From Vampirovibrio chlorellavorus (GTDB taxonomy: Bacteria; Cyanobacteriota; Vampirovibrionia; Vampirovibrionales; Vampirovibrionaceae): a stretch of DNA of 64,000 bases. The position numbers and the translations under genes were made by a program. Shown here one piece after another: positions 27,594-36,290 of the stretch. The notes beneath the pieces were generated by a model that was not told the origin of the DNA, made no database searches, and saw only the letters and a program-made list of their open reading frames with translations. Positions within the stretch are counted from its first letter, which is position 1. Each line of letters opens with the position of its first letter. The stretch is taken from contig CAIPMU010000012.1 in assembly GCA_903866275.1 (NCBI GenBank), positions 70,452-134,451 of the forward strand, written 5' to 3'.

Positions 27594-28222
27594 AGTTTAC
27601 TCCACCTTTCCATTCTACACTGAAGCACCTCAAATAAGGGAACCCCTTCTTGAAGTCTTAACGTGTTAAAAACCCGAAAGCCCTCTAATGCTGGATTGCA
27701 ATGGCTTGGCTCAAGTGAAGGGCAACGTTGCGCCTTCTCACTTGCTCTTGCCAAGCCGAAATCCGGGGGCTTAATGGATTATTAACCAGTTGAGACGGGG
27801 TTTTGGTGCTGTGTTGGTTCTGTATAACCCTGCCTAGCATTTGAATTGGCCAGATTGGCCGATTAAAAAGAACTCCAAAATTCGAGGATCATTTTTGTTT
27901 ATAAGCTTTATATCCTCCATCACAATAACTCATAACCAGCATGAGATTCAGGATTCACACATCTTTCGATATTAGTATAAAAACAATATTAAAAATCGAA
28001 TTGCCATTACTTACAAATCTTCATAATTCTTTCGTGTGGGAGCGCGTTCTGTTTTAGCCTGGGACTGGTTTTGCTAAACTGAGAGTCAGTTTGATAGCTG
28101 AACAGATTGCGATGGGTGCTTTGGGGCTTATCAATTCATCACAGCTGTTCGGTTTTAATCGGGCATCCTGTCTTGCGTCATCAAATTGGCTTACCATTGG
28201 CCCTTGTAAGGAAAATCCTCAT
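27594..28222. other. gene-free interval between sigma factor and pentapeptide gene
   Basis: About 630 bp. The left third contains the long imperfect hairpin 27703-27757. The right half (27880-28040) is very AT-rich, with a TTGCCA at 28001-28006 and CATAAT at 28022-28027, spaced 15 bp, as a weak promoter candidate for the pentapeptide gene. The frame of the latter stays open to a TTG at 28091, but the start used here is 28223. Confidence 0.4.
27703..27757. other. extended imperfect hairpin, 55 nt
   Basis: GGCTTGGC (27703-27710) pairs perfectly with GCCAAGCC (27750-27757). Inside it CAAGTG pairs with CACTTG and AAGG with CCTT, and the centre is the self-complementary GCAACGTTGC. Asymmetric internal loops separate the stems. 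No T-run follows on either strand, so a terminator is unlikely. It stands about 110 bp upstream of the sigma-factor start on the minus strand and could be a leader structure or a small RNA. Confidence 0.5.
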
Positions 28223-29926
28223 ATGACCATCATTCGGCCTGTACTACCTCCTGTTGCCGTTAATGCTGCGGTTACTCCAGTACATATTAACCGTTCCGCT
28301 GATCAGATCCGATTTTCGGCAGGCCCGCTAACTTCTATAGTAACTGTTCATGCTTTGGACCCAGCCTCATCAAGTCCCCGCTCCTCTAATGCTGCGGAAA
28401 CTCCAGTTCGAATCAACCGTTCAAGACCGTTGATGACCCGGCTTGAGTCGTTGATAACCCGGCCTGAGTCGGGGGATTGGCTGGATCTTTTCCGGACGCA
28501 ACGGCAACGGGATCGACGACTGGCTATTCAGGCGCTGGAAAGCGAGTCTATACTTAGATTCAACCAGATTAAAGCCAGGATGGATGCGCGTGGGGAAGTT
28601 CTAGACCTGAAGGGCAAACGTTTTTATGGGCTTGACTGGAGGGGTGTGGATTTGCGGGGGGTGAACCTGAAAAGGGCAAGGCTTACAGCTATGACTTTGT
28701 CGGACGCGCAGATGAATCAAGCGAATCTGTCGGGTGCCACTTTAAGGCGTGCAAATCTCAGTCGTGCCAATTTGTCGCACGCTAATTTACACAAAGCGAA
28801 TCTTATTTATGCCAATTTGTTGCGTACCAATTTAAGTGTTGCTAAACTGACTGATGCTGATTTGTCGCATGTCCAATTACACCATTCAACACTTTATGCG
28901 GCCAATTTGTGGGGGGCAAACTTACGGTGGGCAATCCTTCATGCTGCCGATTTATCGAATGCTGATTTAAATGGGGCGAATCTTCAGGGTGCCGATTTAT
29001 CGAATGCCAATTTAAGTGGGGCAATCCTTTATCAGGCCAATTTGGCGGGTACCAATCTAAATGGTGCGAATCTTGTTGATGCTAATACGACGGGTGCCGA
29101 TTTATCCAGGCTGCAAGATTTTAATCCCATGTCTTTGGATGAAAGAAGAGATAGTGGCAATGAGCTTATGCCACCTGCTTTGGGCCCTCAGGCTGCTGCT
29201 TGGCAAGAAGCAGTGAATTATCGAATTCAAAATTTGCTTGCTGTACATGATGCATTAGACATAGACGCTCAACAACGAGTTAATCCGTTTCGCAATCCTT
29301 CAGGGACTCAATCAATTGCTGACTCTGCCCGTGAAAGACCTGATCCGTCGCTGCCTTCAGCTAAGGATGCATTGGAAGCCATAGGAGCTGGGGACAAGGA
29401 TCGCTACAAGGAGATTAAACAGGCTTATGATAAGGCCAATCAAACGTTAAATTTAGCGCGTGCAAATTTATCGGATTTGAATCTGAAGGGCATTAATCTT
29501 CGAAATGTGCGTCTGGAGGATGCTTCGCTGAATGATGCGGACTTGAGTCATGCCGATTTAAGAGGTGCCATTTTGGATGGGGCTTCGCTCCTTGATACCA
29601 GGTTGAGTGCTGCGGACTTGAGTGGTGCCCGTATGGTTCAGGTGGATTGCATGAATGCTAATTTTGAAAATGCCAATTTGAAAGGTGCTCAACTTTTAGC
29701 ACCATCTACTGATTCAATCGGTTGCAACCTGGCCGAGGCCAACTTCAAGCATGCTGATTTAACGGATGCAAAATTCAAAAATGCTGAATTGATCGGTGCT
29801 CATTTTGAAAATGCTAAGTTGTCCAGCGGCACCCAATTTAATGGATGCAAGCATCCGCCTGTCTCGCTGACCCAGCTGCTAGCCCAGCAGCCTTGCAATG
29901 CTATCTGGCATGTCGATTTCGGGTAA
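28223..29926 (+). CDS. pentapeptide-repeat protein
   Basis: 567 residues from the ATG at 28223, which has TAAGGA about ten bases upstream. The frame is open to TTG 28091, but the extra residues have no good ribosome-binding site. An N-terminal region of about 120 residues contains two copies of an AAVTPVHINRS / AAETPVRINRS motif. Then come two blocks of pentapeptide repeats of the A(D/N)LXX type, for example ATLRRANLSRANLSHANLHK, and later DADLSHADLRGAILDGASLL. They are separated by about 110 residues of helical linker. Such repeats fold as right-handed quadrilateral beta helices; known roles include DNA mimicry, but most members have no known function. The last 48 bp overlap the 3' end of birA on the other strand. 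Confidence 0.88.
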   Translation: MTIIRPVLPPVAVNAAVTPVHINRSADQIRFSAGPLTSIVTVHALDPASSSPRSSNAAETPVRINRSRPLMTRLESLITRPESGDWLDLFRTQRQRDRRLAIQALESESILRFNQIKARMDARGEVLDLKGKRFYGLDWRGVDLRGVNLKRARLTAMTLSDAQMNQANLSGATLRRANLSRANLSHANLHKANLIYANLLRTNLSVAKLTDADLSHVQLHHSTLYAANLWGANLRWAILHAADLSNADLNGANLQGADLSNANLSGAILYQANLAGTNLNGANLVDANTTGADLSRLQDFNPMSLDERRDSGNELMPPALGPQAAAWQEAVNYRIQNLLAVHDALDIDAQQRVNPFRNPSGTQSIADSARERPDPSLPSAKDALEAIGAGDKDRYKEIKQAYDKANQTLNLARANLSDLNLKGINLRNVRLEDASLNDADLSHADLRGAILDGASLLDTRLSAADLSGARMVQVDCMNANFENANLKGAQLLAPSTDSIGCNLAEANFKHADLTDAKFKNAELIGAHFENAKLSSGTQFNGCKHPPVSLTQLLAQQPCNAIWHVDFG

Positions 29927-30712
29927 CTTGTAGCGTAAATAGGCGGCCAGCAGTTCAGTCGTTCGCCCCTGAGCCAAGCGCCGGTATTGCTCGTCCACGG
30001 CCATGGCGATGGCCTGACTGAGTTCTTCCATGAGGGCAGCCGGGTGCCATTGCTGGAAGAGCTGTGGCGCGATGCAGGCCTGCAAACTAATCGGCTGATG
30101 GCCACGCTGATCCTGTGTGCAACCTTCCTGTACCGCTTCATGTTCCCGGAGGTTGATGCCGATGCCGGTGATCAGCGCCTTGCAGCGGTTCTCGCTGATT
30201 AAGCTTTCCGTCAGGATGCCGCCCAGTTTGCGGCCTTCTACATACAAATCATTAATGGGCTTGAGCTGAATGGATAAACCTGTGAGGGTGGCCACGGTTT
30301 CCGCGCAAGCGACGCCTGCCGCCAGTGTAAATAATGGCGTGAGCGGAATGGAGCCCTTGGACTGAGAATCTTGCCCCTGGCTGGCTGACCAGAACTGGTC
30401 TGCCTCGTGGAAGGATTCATTCCATTCATTCATAGAGTGAAACGGAGCGTCCCCCGTGGGGTGAATGGCAGGGAGCAACCAGTCACTGCCTGTCTCAAAC
30501 GAATGCACCACGGAAAAATACAAGCCTGCCCCGGGTGGGGAAAACCACTGCCGTCCCTGTGTACCCTTGCCTGCGGTCTGGCTGTCAGCCCGCACAATCA
30601 GCGGGCTGGAAATGTCCTCCTGAGCCAGCAGGCGCTTGGATTCCTCGTTGGTGGAATCCAGCTCGGGGTAGTGACGAACGGTAAAGGGTGCTGTGCGTTT
30701 ATCCGGCGTCAT
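29879..30712 (-). CDS. birA: biotin-[acetyl-CoA-carboxylase] ligase (BirA-type)
   Basis: Attaches biotin to the lysine of carboxyl carrier domains. The 277-residue protein lacks the N-terminal winged helix of E. coli BirA, so it is a monofunctional ligase and not a repressor. YPELDSTNEESKRLL, then VRADSQTAGKGTQGRQWFSP (biotinyl-AMP loop, usually GRGRxGR) and GLYFSVV are clear; the active-site lysine motif reads LKPINDLYVEGRKLGGILTE (usually KWPNDVY). The gene overlaps HMG-CoA lyase by four bases (ATGA). It follows a biotin carrier gene two genes upstream in the same series, so ligase and substrate are co-expressed. Its last 48 bp overlap the pentapeptide gene on the other strand. A mid-domain insert of about 45 residues, rich in acidic and His residues (PTGDAPFHSMNEWNESFHEA), is unusual. 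Confidence 0.9.
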   Translation of the reverse strand: MTPDKRTAPFTVRHYPELDSTNEESKRLLAQEDISSPLIVRADSQTAGKGTQGRQWFSPPGAGLYFSVVHSFETGSDWLLPAIHPTGDAPFHSMNEWNESFHEADQFWSASQGQDSQSKGSIPLTPLFTLAAGVACAETVATLTGLSIQLKPINDLYVEGRKLGGILTESLISENRCKALITGIGINLREHEAVQEGCTQDQRGHQPISLQACIAPQLFQQWHPAALMEELSQAIAMAVDEQYRRLAQGRTTELLAAYLRYKLPEIDMPDSIARLLG

Positions 30713-31641
30713 GATTCCACTCGGGGGTTCACTGCCAGATTTTGCAGACTGCCAATGTCATCCAGTTCCGGTTCTGCGTTGCTCAGTACTTTGCGAATGG
30801 CCGCCGAGGCTTCTTTCAGCAGGTTTAAATCAATCCCGGTGGCAATGCCCTGACTCTCCAGAAAACCCACCAGCGCATCCGTGGATAAATTGCCCGACGC
30901 CCCCGGTGCATACGGGCAACCGCCCAGCCCGCCTGCAGAGGAGTCGAAAATCGACAACCCCAGTGCCAGCGAGGCCGCCACGTTCTCCAGCGCCAGCCCG
31001 TTGGTGTCATGGAAGTGCATGGCCAGTTTCTCCACGGGTACATGCTGGAGCAGGTGGGTCATGGTGGTGGTCACATCCTGTGGGGTGGCCTGGCCAATGG
31101 TGTCCCCGATGGAAACTTCCTGCACGCCCAGCGCCAGCAAGCGTTGGGTCACATCCAGCGTTGCCGCGCTGTCGATTTTGCCTTCGTAGGGGCAGTAAAA
31201 CGCGGTGGAGACATAGCCCCGCACGAACAGCCCTTCGGCCAGGGCGCGTTGAACCACGGGCTGAAAGGCCTCAAAGGACTCGTTCACGGTCATGTTGATG
31301 TTGCGCTGGGTGAATGTATTTGATGTCGCTGTAAACACCGCAATCTCCCGGATGCCGGATTCCAGCGCGCGCTCCAGCCCCTTCAGGTTGGGCACCAGCG
31401 CGGAATAATGCATGCCGGGCAACGCAGGCAGGCCCTTCACCACATCCAGCGCGTCCGATAATTGAGGAATCGCCTTGGGGTGCACAAAAGAGGTCACCTC
31501 AATGTACTTCAGGCCCGCAGCGGCCAGCTTGCCAATAAACGCCAGCTTGGCCCCCGTATCGATGATCACTTTTTCGTTCTGCAAGCCGTCCCGTGGCCCC
31601 ACTTCCACGATTTTGACGGATTTGACGGGTTGGATGGCCAT
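30709..31641 (-). CDS. hydroxymethylglutaryl-CoA lyase
   Basis: Cleaves HMG-CoA to acetyl-CoA and acetoacetate, the last step of leucine catabolism. The DRE-TIM barrel signature is KIVEVGPRDGLQNEKVII; the metal site HFHDTNG (in MHFHDTNGLALEN) and the glycine-rich loop GGLGGCPYAPGASGN with the catalytic Cys are intact. I used the second ATG (31641), since GGG lies nine bases before it and immediately before the first ATG (31650). The length, about 310 residues, is normal. It is downstream of the biotin carrier (gap about 57 bp) and overlaps birA by four bases, so all sit in one leftward series. MvaB/LiuE are the corresponding names in Pseudomonas. Confidence 0.95.
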   Translation of the reverse strand: MAIQPVKSVKIVEVGPRDGLQNEKVIIDTGAKLAFIGKLAAAGLKYIEVTSFVHPKAIPQLSDALDVVKGLPALPGMHYSALVPNLKGLERALESGIREIAVFTATSNTFTQRNINMTVNESFEAFQPVVQRALAEGLFVRGYVSTAFYCPYEGKIDSAATLDVTQRLLALGVQEVSIGDTIGQATPQDVTTTMTHLLQHVPVEKLAMHFHDTNGLALENVAASLALGLSIFDSSAGGLGGCPYAPGASGNLSTDALVGFLESQGIATGIDLNLLKEASAAIRKVLSNAEPELDDIGSLQNLAVNPRVES

Positions 31642-31698
31642 GGCTCGCATCCCTTTCTGGTTGCCGCTTTTACTCGGAATACATGCAGCAAGACTATT

Positions 31699-32217
31699 TT
31701 AAGTATCTGCTTCCGTGTCTAATTTTACAAGCAAAGCACCCATATCCACCAGTTGACCGGGCGTGCAATGCACCGCGTTGACCGTGGCGGCTTGCGGCGC
31801 GGCCAGCGTCATTTCCATTTTCATGGATTCCATCAGCACCAAGGGTTGATTGGTCGCTACGGCGTCGCCGGGCTGCACCAGCACTTTCAGCACGGTGCCC
31901 GGCATGGGGGCTTTCACCTCGCCACCGGGGAGGGTTGCCGCCCCGCCACCGCCTGCGCGTCGGGCTTCCGGGTTGAGCAGGTTGTAGGTGTAGCTATGCC
32001 CGTCCAGCCAGAAGGCGATCTCGTCCTGCTTCTGGCTCATGTAAAAGGGCAGGATTTTCCCCTCGTAATTCAGCCAGCCTTCGCCCGGCCCGGTGATCAT
32101 CAAAGTCCCTTCGTAGACGGTATCCTCGTGGGTGATGGAAAACCGGCTGCCGTCAATCTGGCAACCCAGCGAGACCGGCTCGCTGCGGTGGGGGAATTTG
32201 AGCATTAATTTTGCCAT
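31699..32217 (-). CDS. biotin carboxyl carrier subunit (detached C-terminal part of an MccA-like protein)
   Basis: 172 residues. The N-terminal 90 residues match the BT (linker) region of acyl-CoA carboxylase alpha subunits; the C-terminal 75 are a biotinyl domain with KAPMPGTVLKVLVQPGDAVA and the biotin lysine in MESMKMEMTL (about residue 133). In methylcrotonyl- and propionyl-CoA carboxylases this region is the end of a single alpha chain; here it is a separate frame. The ATG at 32217 has GGAGG eight bases upstream and overlaps the biotin carboxylase end by 13 bp. The split may be real, or the effect of one missing A in the AAAA run around 32210. The upstream TTG at 32232 lies at the ribosome-binding site itself and is not used. 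Confidence 0.85.
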   Translation of the reverse strand: MAKLMLKFPHRSEPVSLGCQIDGSRFSITHEDTVYEGTLMITGPGEGWLNYEGKILPFYMSQKQDEIAFWLDGHSYTYNLLNPEARRAGGGGAATLPGGEVKAPMPGTVLKVLVQPGDAVATNQPLVLMESMKMEMTLAAPQAATVNAVHCTPGQLVDMGALLVKLDTEADT

Positions 32218-33770
32218 GTCAGGTGCCTCCAAGCGCCGCCCGTCACCCAGGGGGAATGTTGAACGGATTCAGCCAGATCGGGGTGTAGGGCTTGTCCTTG
32301 TTTTACCCGCGAACCGGGGGAGCTTACACTCCGCTTTGCGATTTGTGAAGCCAAAGCCGAAGCAATTAAAACGGCAGGCGGCAAAGCACCTTCTGCCATC
32401 GGCTCGGGCACGGTGATGTGCTGCTCTTCCAGAAAGTGGGTGTGGATCTTGCCGCTGATAAATTGGGGATGCTCAATGATGGCCCGCAAAAAGGCCACGT
32501 TGTTGGCCACGCCCACAATGGCAAAGCGCGACAGCGCCCAGGACATCTTCTGTAAGGCAATGTCCCGCGATTTGCCCCACACGATCAGCTTGGCCAGCAT
32601 GGGGTCATAATGCACGGTCACTTCACTACCTTCCCGCACGCCGCTATCCAGCCGGATAAACGGCCCCACCGGTGGCCGGTAAAAGGCCAGCGTCCCGATG
32701 CCGGGCATAAAGTTCCGCGCGGGATCTTCCGCATAAATGCGCACTTCAATGGCGTGACCGTTTTGGGTCAGCTCGGCCTGGGTAAAGGGCAAGGGCAGTC
32801 CGGCGGCCACCATCACTTGCAAGCGCACCAAATCCTGATGCACGGTCATCTCCGTCACGGGATGCTCGACTTGTAAGCGCGTATTTACCTCCAGAAAGTA
32901 AAAGGAGCCATCCTCGGCCAGAATAAATTCCACGGTGCCCGCGTTGGTGTAACCCATCACTTGGGCGGCCCGCACGGCGGCTTGGCCCATCTGCTCGCGC
33001 AGTTCTGGCGTTAGCGCGGGAGAAGGCGTTTCCTCCACAATCTTCTGGTGGCGGCGCTGAATGGAGCATTCTCGCTCAAACAGATGCACCACGTTTCCGT
33101 GGTGGTCGCCGAAGATCTGAAATTCAATGTGCCGGGGCTTGGTAATGTACTTTTCCAGAAACACCCGCGCATCGCCAAAGGCGCTTTGGGCCTCGCGTGC
33201 GGCAGCGGCAAAGGCGGCCTCCAGCTCGGACGCGGCATGCACTAGACGCATCCCTTTTCCCCCGCCACCCGCAGCGGCTTTGACCAGCAAGGGGTACCCA
33301 ATGGTGTCCGCCTGCTTTTGAATTTCTTCAAAGGGCGTCTCGGCCTCGCCCGACCAACCGGGCACCACGGGCACACCCGCTTGGTGCATCAGGTTTTTGG
33401 CGATGATCTTGTCGCCCATATCCCGAATGACGTGGGGTTTGGGGCCGATAAAGGTAATTCCCGCATCGGCGCAAGCCTGGGCAAAGCCCGCGTTCTCCGA
33501 TAAAAAGCCGTAGCCGGGATGGATGGCCTCCACCCCGTGCGCGACCGCCAGCTCAATAATGCGATCGCCTTGCAGATAAGTATCCGCGGGCTTTTGTCCG
33601 GGCAGTTCAATGACTTCGTTGGCCACGCGGACATGCTCGGCGGCCCGATCCGGCTCGGAAGCCAGCGCGACGGTGGTAATGCCCATCTCTTGCAGGGTTT
33701 GCATCACCCGCACCGCAATCTCACCGCGATTGGCCACCAGAATTTTGTTGAATAAAGGCTGCTTCGACAT
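32205..33770 (-). CDS. acyl-CoA carboxylase biotin carboxylase subunit (MccA/AccC family)
   Basis: ATP-dependent carboxylation of biotin. 521 residues: N-terminal Rossmann domain (NKILVANRGEIAVRVMQTLQ), ATP-grasp with glycine-rich loop KAAAGGGGKGMRLVHAASEL and the catalytic EVNTRLQVEHPVTEM, then the C-terminal biotin carboxylase lobe (EVRIYAEDPARNFMPGIGTL). About 70 extra residues after residue 450 run into the BT-type region, which continues in the next frame, so this looks like the front three quarters of an MccA-type alpha subunit. It begins one base after the hydratase stop, with AAAGGA eight bases upstream. The carboxyltransferase (beta) subunit, expected in this operon, was not seen in the window. 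Substrate methylcrotonyl-CoA is inferred from the context. Confidence 0.92.
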   Translation of the reverse strand: MSKQPLFNKILVANRGEIAVRVMQTLQEMGITTVALASEPDRAAEHVRVANEVIELPGQKPADTYLQGDRIIELAVAHGVEAIHPGYGFLSENAGFAQACADAGITFIGPKPHVIRDMGDKIIAKNLMHQAGVPVVPGWSGEAETPFEEIQKQADTIGYPLLVKAAAGGGGKGMRLVHAASELEAAFAAAAREAQSAFGDARVFLEKYITKPRHIEFQIFGDHHGNVVHLFERECSIQRRHQKIVEETPSPALTPELREQMGQAAVRAAQVMGYTNAGTVEFILAEDGSFYFLEVNTRLQVEHPVTEMTVHQDLVRLQVMVAAGLPLPFTQAELTQNGHAIEVRIYAEDPARNFMPGIGTLAFYRPPVGPFIRLDSGVREGSEVTVHYDPMLAKLIVWGKSRDIALQKMSWALSRFAIVGVANNVAFLRAIIEHPQFISGKIHTHFLEEQHITVPEPMAEGALPPAVLIASALASQIAKRSVSSPGSRVKQGQALHPDLAESVQHSPWVTGGAWRHLTWQN

Positions 33771-34616
33771 TCAGGCGTCCTTTCCCGAAGGGCTGGCCGC
33801 GCTCAAAGCCGCCGCTGAATCGCCTTGCGCCCATGCGGGCTGCCGTTTCTCCAGAAAGGCCTTCATGCCCTCTTGTCCCTCGCGGGAACTGCGCCGCTCG
33901 GCAATCATCTTGGTGGTCAAGTCCACCGCGCGCTCCCACTCGGTGTGACAGACTTTTTCAATCAGCACCTTGCAATGCGCCAGCGATTCCGGGCCGTTGG
34001 CCAGCAGGGCATCCAGCAGGCGCTCAATACAGGCATCCAGCGCCTCAAGGGTCGGAGCCGTTTCGCTAATCAGGCCCAAGCGCAAGGCTTCCGCGGCCGA
34101 GAACCGCTCTGCAGTGAGGAAATAGCGATGCGCCCCGCTGGGGCCGATTTTCTTCATCACAAACGGAGAAATCACCGCAGGGAGCAGGCCCAGTTTCACT
34201 TCGCTCAGACAAAAGGTGGCGCTGTCCAGGGCCACGGCCATATCGCAGGCGGCCAGCAGGCCCACGCCACCGCCAAAGGCCGCCCCGTGTACGCGGGCAA
34301 TCACCGGCTTGGGGCAGTCGTGGATGGTGCGCAACATCGCCGCCAAAGCGTGGGCATCGGCCACGTTTTGCTCAAAGGTGTAATCCACCATCTTTTTCAT
34401 CCAGTTCAGGTCGGCTCCGGCGCAAAAGCTCTTGCTTTCGGCCTGCAACACCACGGCCCGAACCTCGGATGTCCGGGTGAATTCGGCAAAGGCCGCCTGC
34501 AATTCCTGAATCATGACTTCGTTGAAGGCGTTGTGCAGCTCGGCACGGTTTAAGGTCACCCGAGCGACCGGCCCCAACGCCCGTTGCTCCATGGCCACCT
34601 GAACAAATGTTCCCAT
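33771..34616 (-). CDS. enoyl-CoA hydratase/isomerase family protein (probable methylglutaconyl-CoA hydratase)
   Basis: 281 residues, crotonase fold. ARVTLNRAELHNAFNEVMIQ is the N-terminal signature, SFCAGADLNWMKKM the first oxyanion hole, and RVHGAAFGGGVGLLAACDMA with DSATFCLSEVKLGLLP the core that carries the catalytic Glu positions. C-terminal helices end with DLTTKMIAERRSSREGQEG. Start ATG with GAGGGAG six bases upstream. It is first in a leftward series with the biotin carboxylase, biotin carrier, HMG-CoA lyase and birA, so hydration of 3-methylglutaconyl-CoA to HMG-CoA (LiuC role) is the natural reading; a role in beta-oxidation is the alternative. The 110 bp upstream may contain the promoter, but glpK ends there on the same strand. 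Confidence 0.9.
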   Translation of the reverse strand: MGTFVQVAMEQRALGPVARVTLNRAELHNAFNEVMIQELQAAFAEFTRTSEVRAVVLQAESKSFCAGADLNWMKKMVDYTFEQNVADAHALAAMLRTIHDCPKPVIARVHGAAFGGGVGLLAACDMAVALDSATFCLSEVKLGLLPAVISPFVMKKIGPSGAHRYFLTAERFSAAEALRLGLISETAPTLEALDACIERLLDALLANGPESLAHCKVLIEKVCHTEWERAVDLTTKMIAERRSSREGQEGMKAFLEKRQPAWAQGDSAAALSAASPSGKDA

Positions 34617-34727
34617 CAGCGACTCCCTCGATTAGCCTCTCTCATTGCCTCTAGCCTAGCAGGAAAGCGCGGTTTTTTAAAGAGAATGGCCGGGTTTTAA
34701 CGCGAACCCATCGGCGAATCGCACGCA

Positions 34728-36224
34728 TTAGGCCTTTTCGGACAGTACCCGCTTCACAGCGGCTTTCCAGCCTTGCATGAGGCGATCACGCTCTGCCGCG
34801 GGCATGGTGGGGTTGAAGCGCTCGGTTTGCTCCTGCATGGCCAAAATTTCATCGGGGGAGGCCCAAAACCCTACGGCCAGCCCAGCCAGATAGCCCGCGC
34901 CCTTGGCCGTCAGCTCGGGGTCATCCAGCCGTTCGACGGGCACGTTTAAAATATCGGCCAAAAATTGGGCCAGAAAGTCGGATCGAGTCACGCCGCCGTC
35001 AATGCGCAAGACTTTCAGGTTTAAGCTCGCTTCGCGCTGCATGGAATCCAGCACTTCGCGGGTTTGATAGGCCATGCTCTCCAGCGCGGCGCGGACCATG
35101 TGGGCTTTGCCTGTATCTTGCGTGATCCCGAAAATGCCACCCCGCGCGTTGGCGTCCCAATAGGGTGCGCCAAGCCCGGCAAAGGCGGGCACCAGATACA
35201 CGCCCTCGTTGTCGCTCAGGCTCTGGGCCAGCGGATCGATCTCGCTGACGGCGGCAATCGCGCCCAGCTTTTTGGTGAGCCATTCCAGCGCCGCGCCCGC
35301 AAAGAAAATCGCGCCTTCCAGCGCATAGGCGGGATGGCCATGAGCGTCGGTGGCCAAGGTGGTCAGTAATCCTTCCTTAGAGTAAACCGGCTGAGTCCCG
35401 GTGTTCATCACCAGAAACGCGCCCGTGCCGTAGGTGCTTTTGGCGGTGCCGGGCGTCCAGCACTTCTGGCCATGCAGGGCAGCCTGCTGATCGCCTGCAA
35501 TGCCCGCCAGCGGCACCGATACGCCGCCAGTAATGGCCGGATCAATCACGCCATAAATGGCATTGGAGGGTTTGACTTCGGGCAACAAACTGCGCGGCAC
35601 CCCAAAGAGGGCTAACAGCTCATCATCCCAGGCTTTTTGGTGAATGTTATACAGCATGGTCCGCGAGGCGTTGGTGGGATCGCTCACATGCACCTGTCCG
35701 CCGCTGAGCTTCCAGAGAATCCAGGTTTCCACGGTACCAAACAAAAGCCGATTCTGGGCCAAAAGCGCTTGCGCCTCGGGGACATTCTCCAGCAGCCATT
35801 GAATTTTAGAGGCCGAAAAATAAGCATCCACCACCAGCCCTGTTTTTTCAGCGATGCGGGGGGCATGGCCTGCCTGCTTCATGGCCTCACAGCGATCTGC
35901 GGTGCGGCGACACTGCCATACGATGGCGTTGTGAATGGGCTGGCCGGTTTGCTTGTCCCATAAAATGGTGGTTTCCCGCTGATTGGTGAGCCCCACGGCG
36001 GCAATGGCATGCCAGGTGACGCCTTGCTGTTGCAACACCCCAGCGGCCACGCGCAAGGTCACCTCCCAGAGGGTGTTTGCGTTTTGCTCCACCCAGCCCG
36101 GCTGGGGATAGAGCTGCTCAAAGGGCTCCTGTGCGGTGGCCACAATTTGGCCCGCCTTGTCCATCAGGCATGCCCGAATGCTCGTCGTACCGTGATCAAA
36201 AACCAGAATATATTGGGGACTCAT
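34728..36224 (-). CDS. glpK: glycerol kinase
   Basis: Phosphorylates glycerol to glycerol 3-phosphate. 498 residues, the usual length, of the FGGY kinase family: ATP/Asp loop ILVFDHGTTSIRACLMDKAG (the family consensus is DQGTTSSR), GWVEQNANTLWEV, GLTNQRETTILWDKQTGQPI and IVWQCRRT. Later come STYGTGAFLVMNTG, GAPYWDANARGGIFGIT and RIDGGVTRSDFLAQFLADIL. All expected motifs are present, so it should be active. The GlpF transporter and GlpD dehydrogenase are not in the window. It lies 66 bp downstream of xseB and upstream of the leucine-type series, all on one strand. The start is ATG with GGAA about six bases upstream. Confidence 0.97.
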   Translation of the reverse strand: MSPQYILVFDHGTTSIRACLMDKAGQIVATAQEPFEQLYPQPGWVEQNANTLWEVTLRVAAGVLQQQGVTWHAIAAVGLTNQRETTILWDKQTGQPIHNAIVWQCRRTADRCEAMKQAGHAPRIAEKTGLVVDAYFSASKIQWLLENVPEAQALLAQNRLLFGTVETWILWKLSGGQVHVSDPTNASRTMLYNIHQKAWDDELLALFGVPRSLLPEVKPSNAIYGVIDPAITGGVSVPLAGIAGDQQAALHGQKCWTPGTAKSTYGTGAFLVMNTGTQPVYSKEGLLTTLATDAHGHPAYALEGAIFFAGAALEWLTKKLGAIAAVSEIDPLAQSLSDNEGVYLVPAFAGLGAPYWDANARGGIFGITQDTGKAHMVRAALESMAYQTREVLDSMQREASLNLKVLRIDGGVTRSDFLAQFLADILNVPVERLDDPELTAKGAGYLAGLAVGFWASPDEILAMQEQTERFNPTMPAAERDRLMQGWKAAVKRVLSEKA

Positions 36225-36290
36225 TGGGATTTCCGTTCACTCCGCCATCAATTGCATCAAAATGAATACTGTTTTCAGAGGCCCGCCGGC

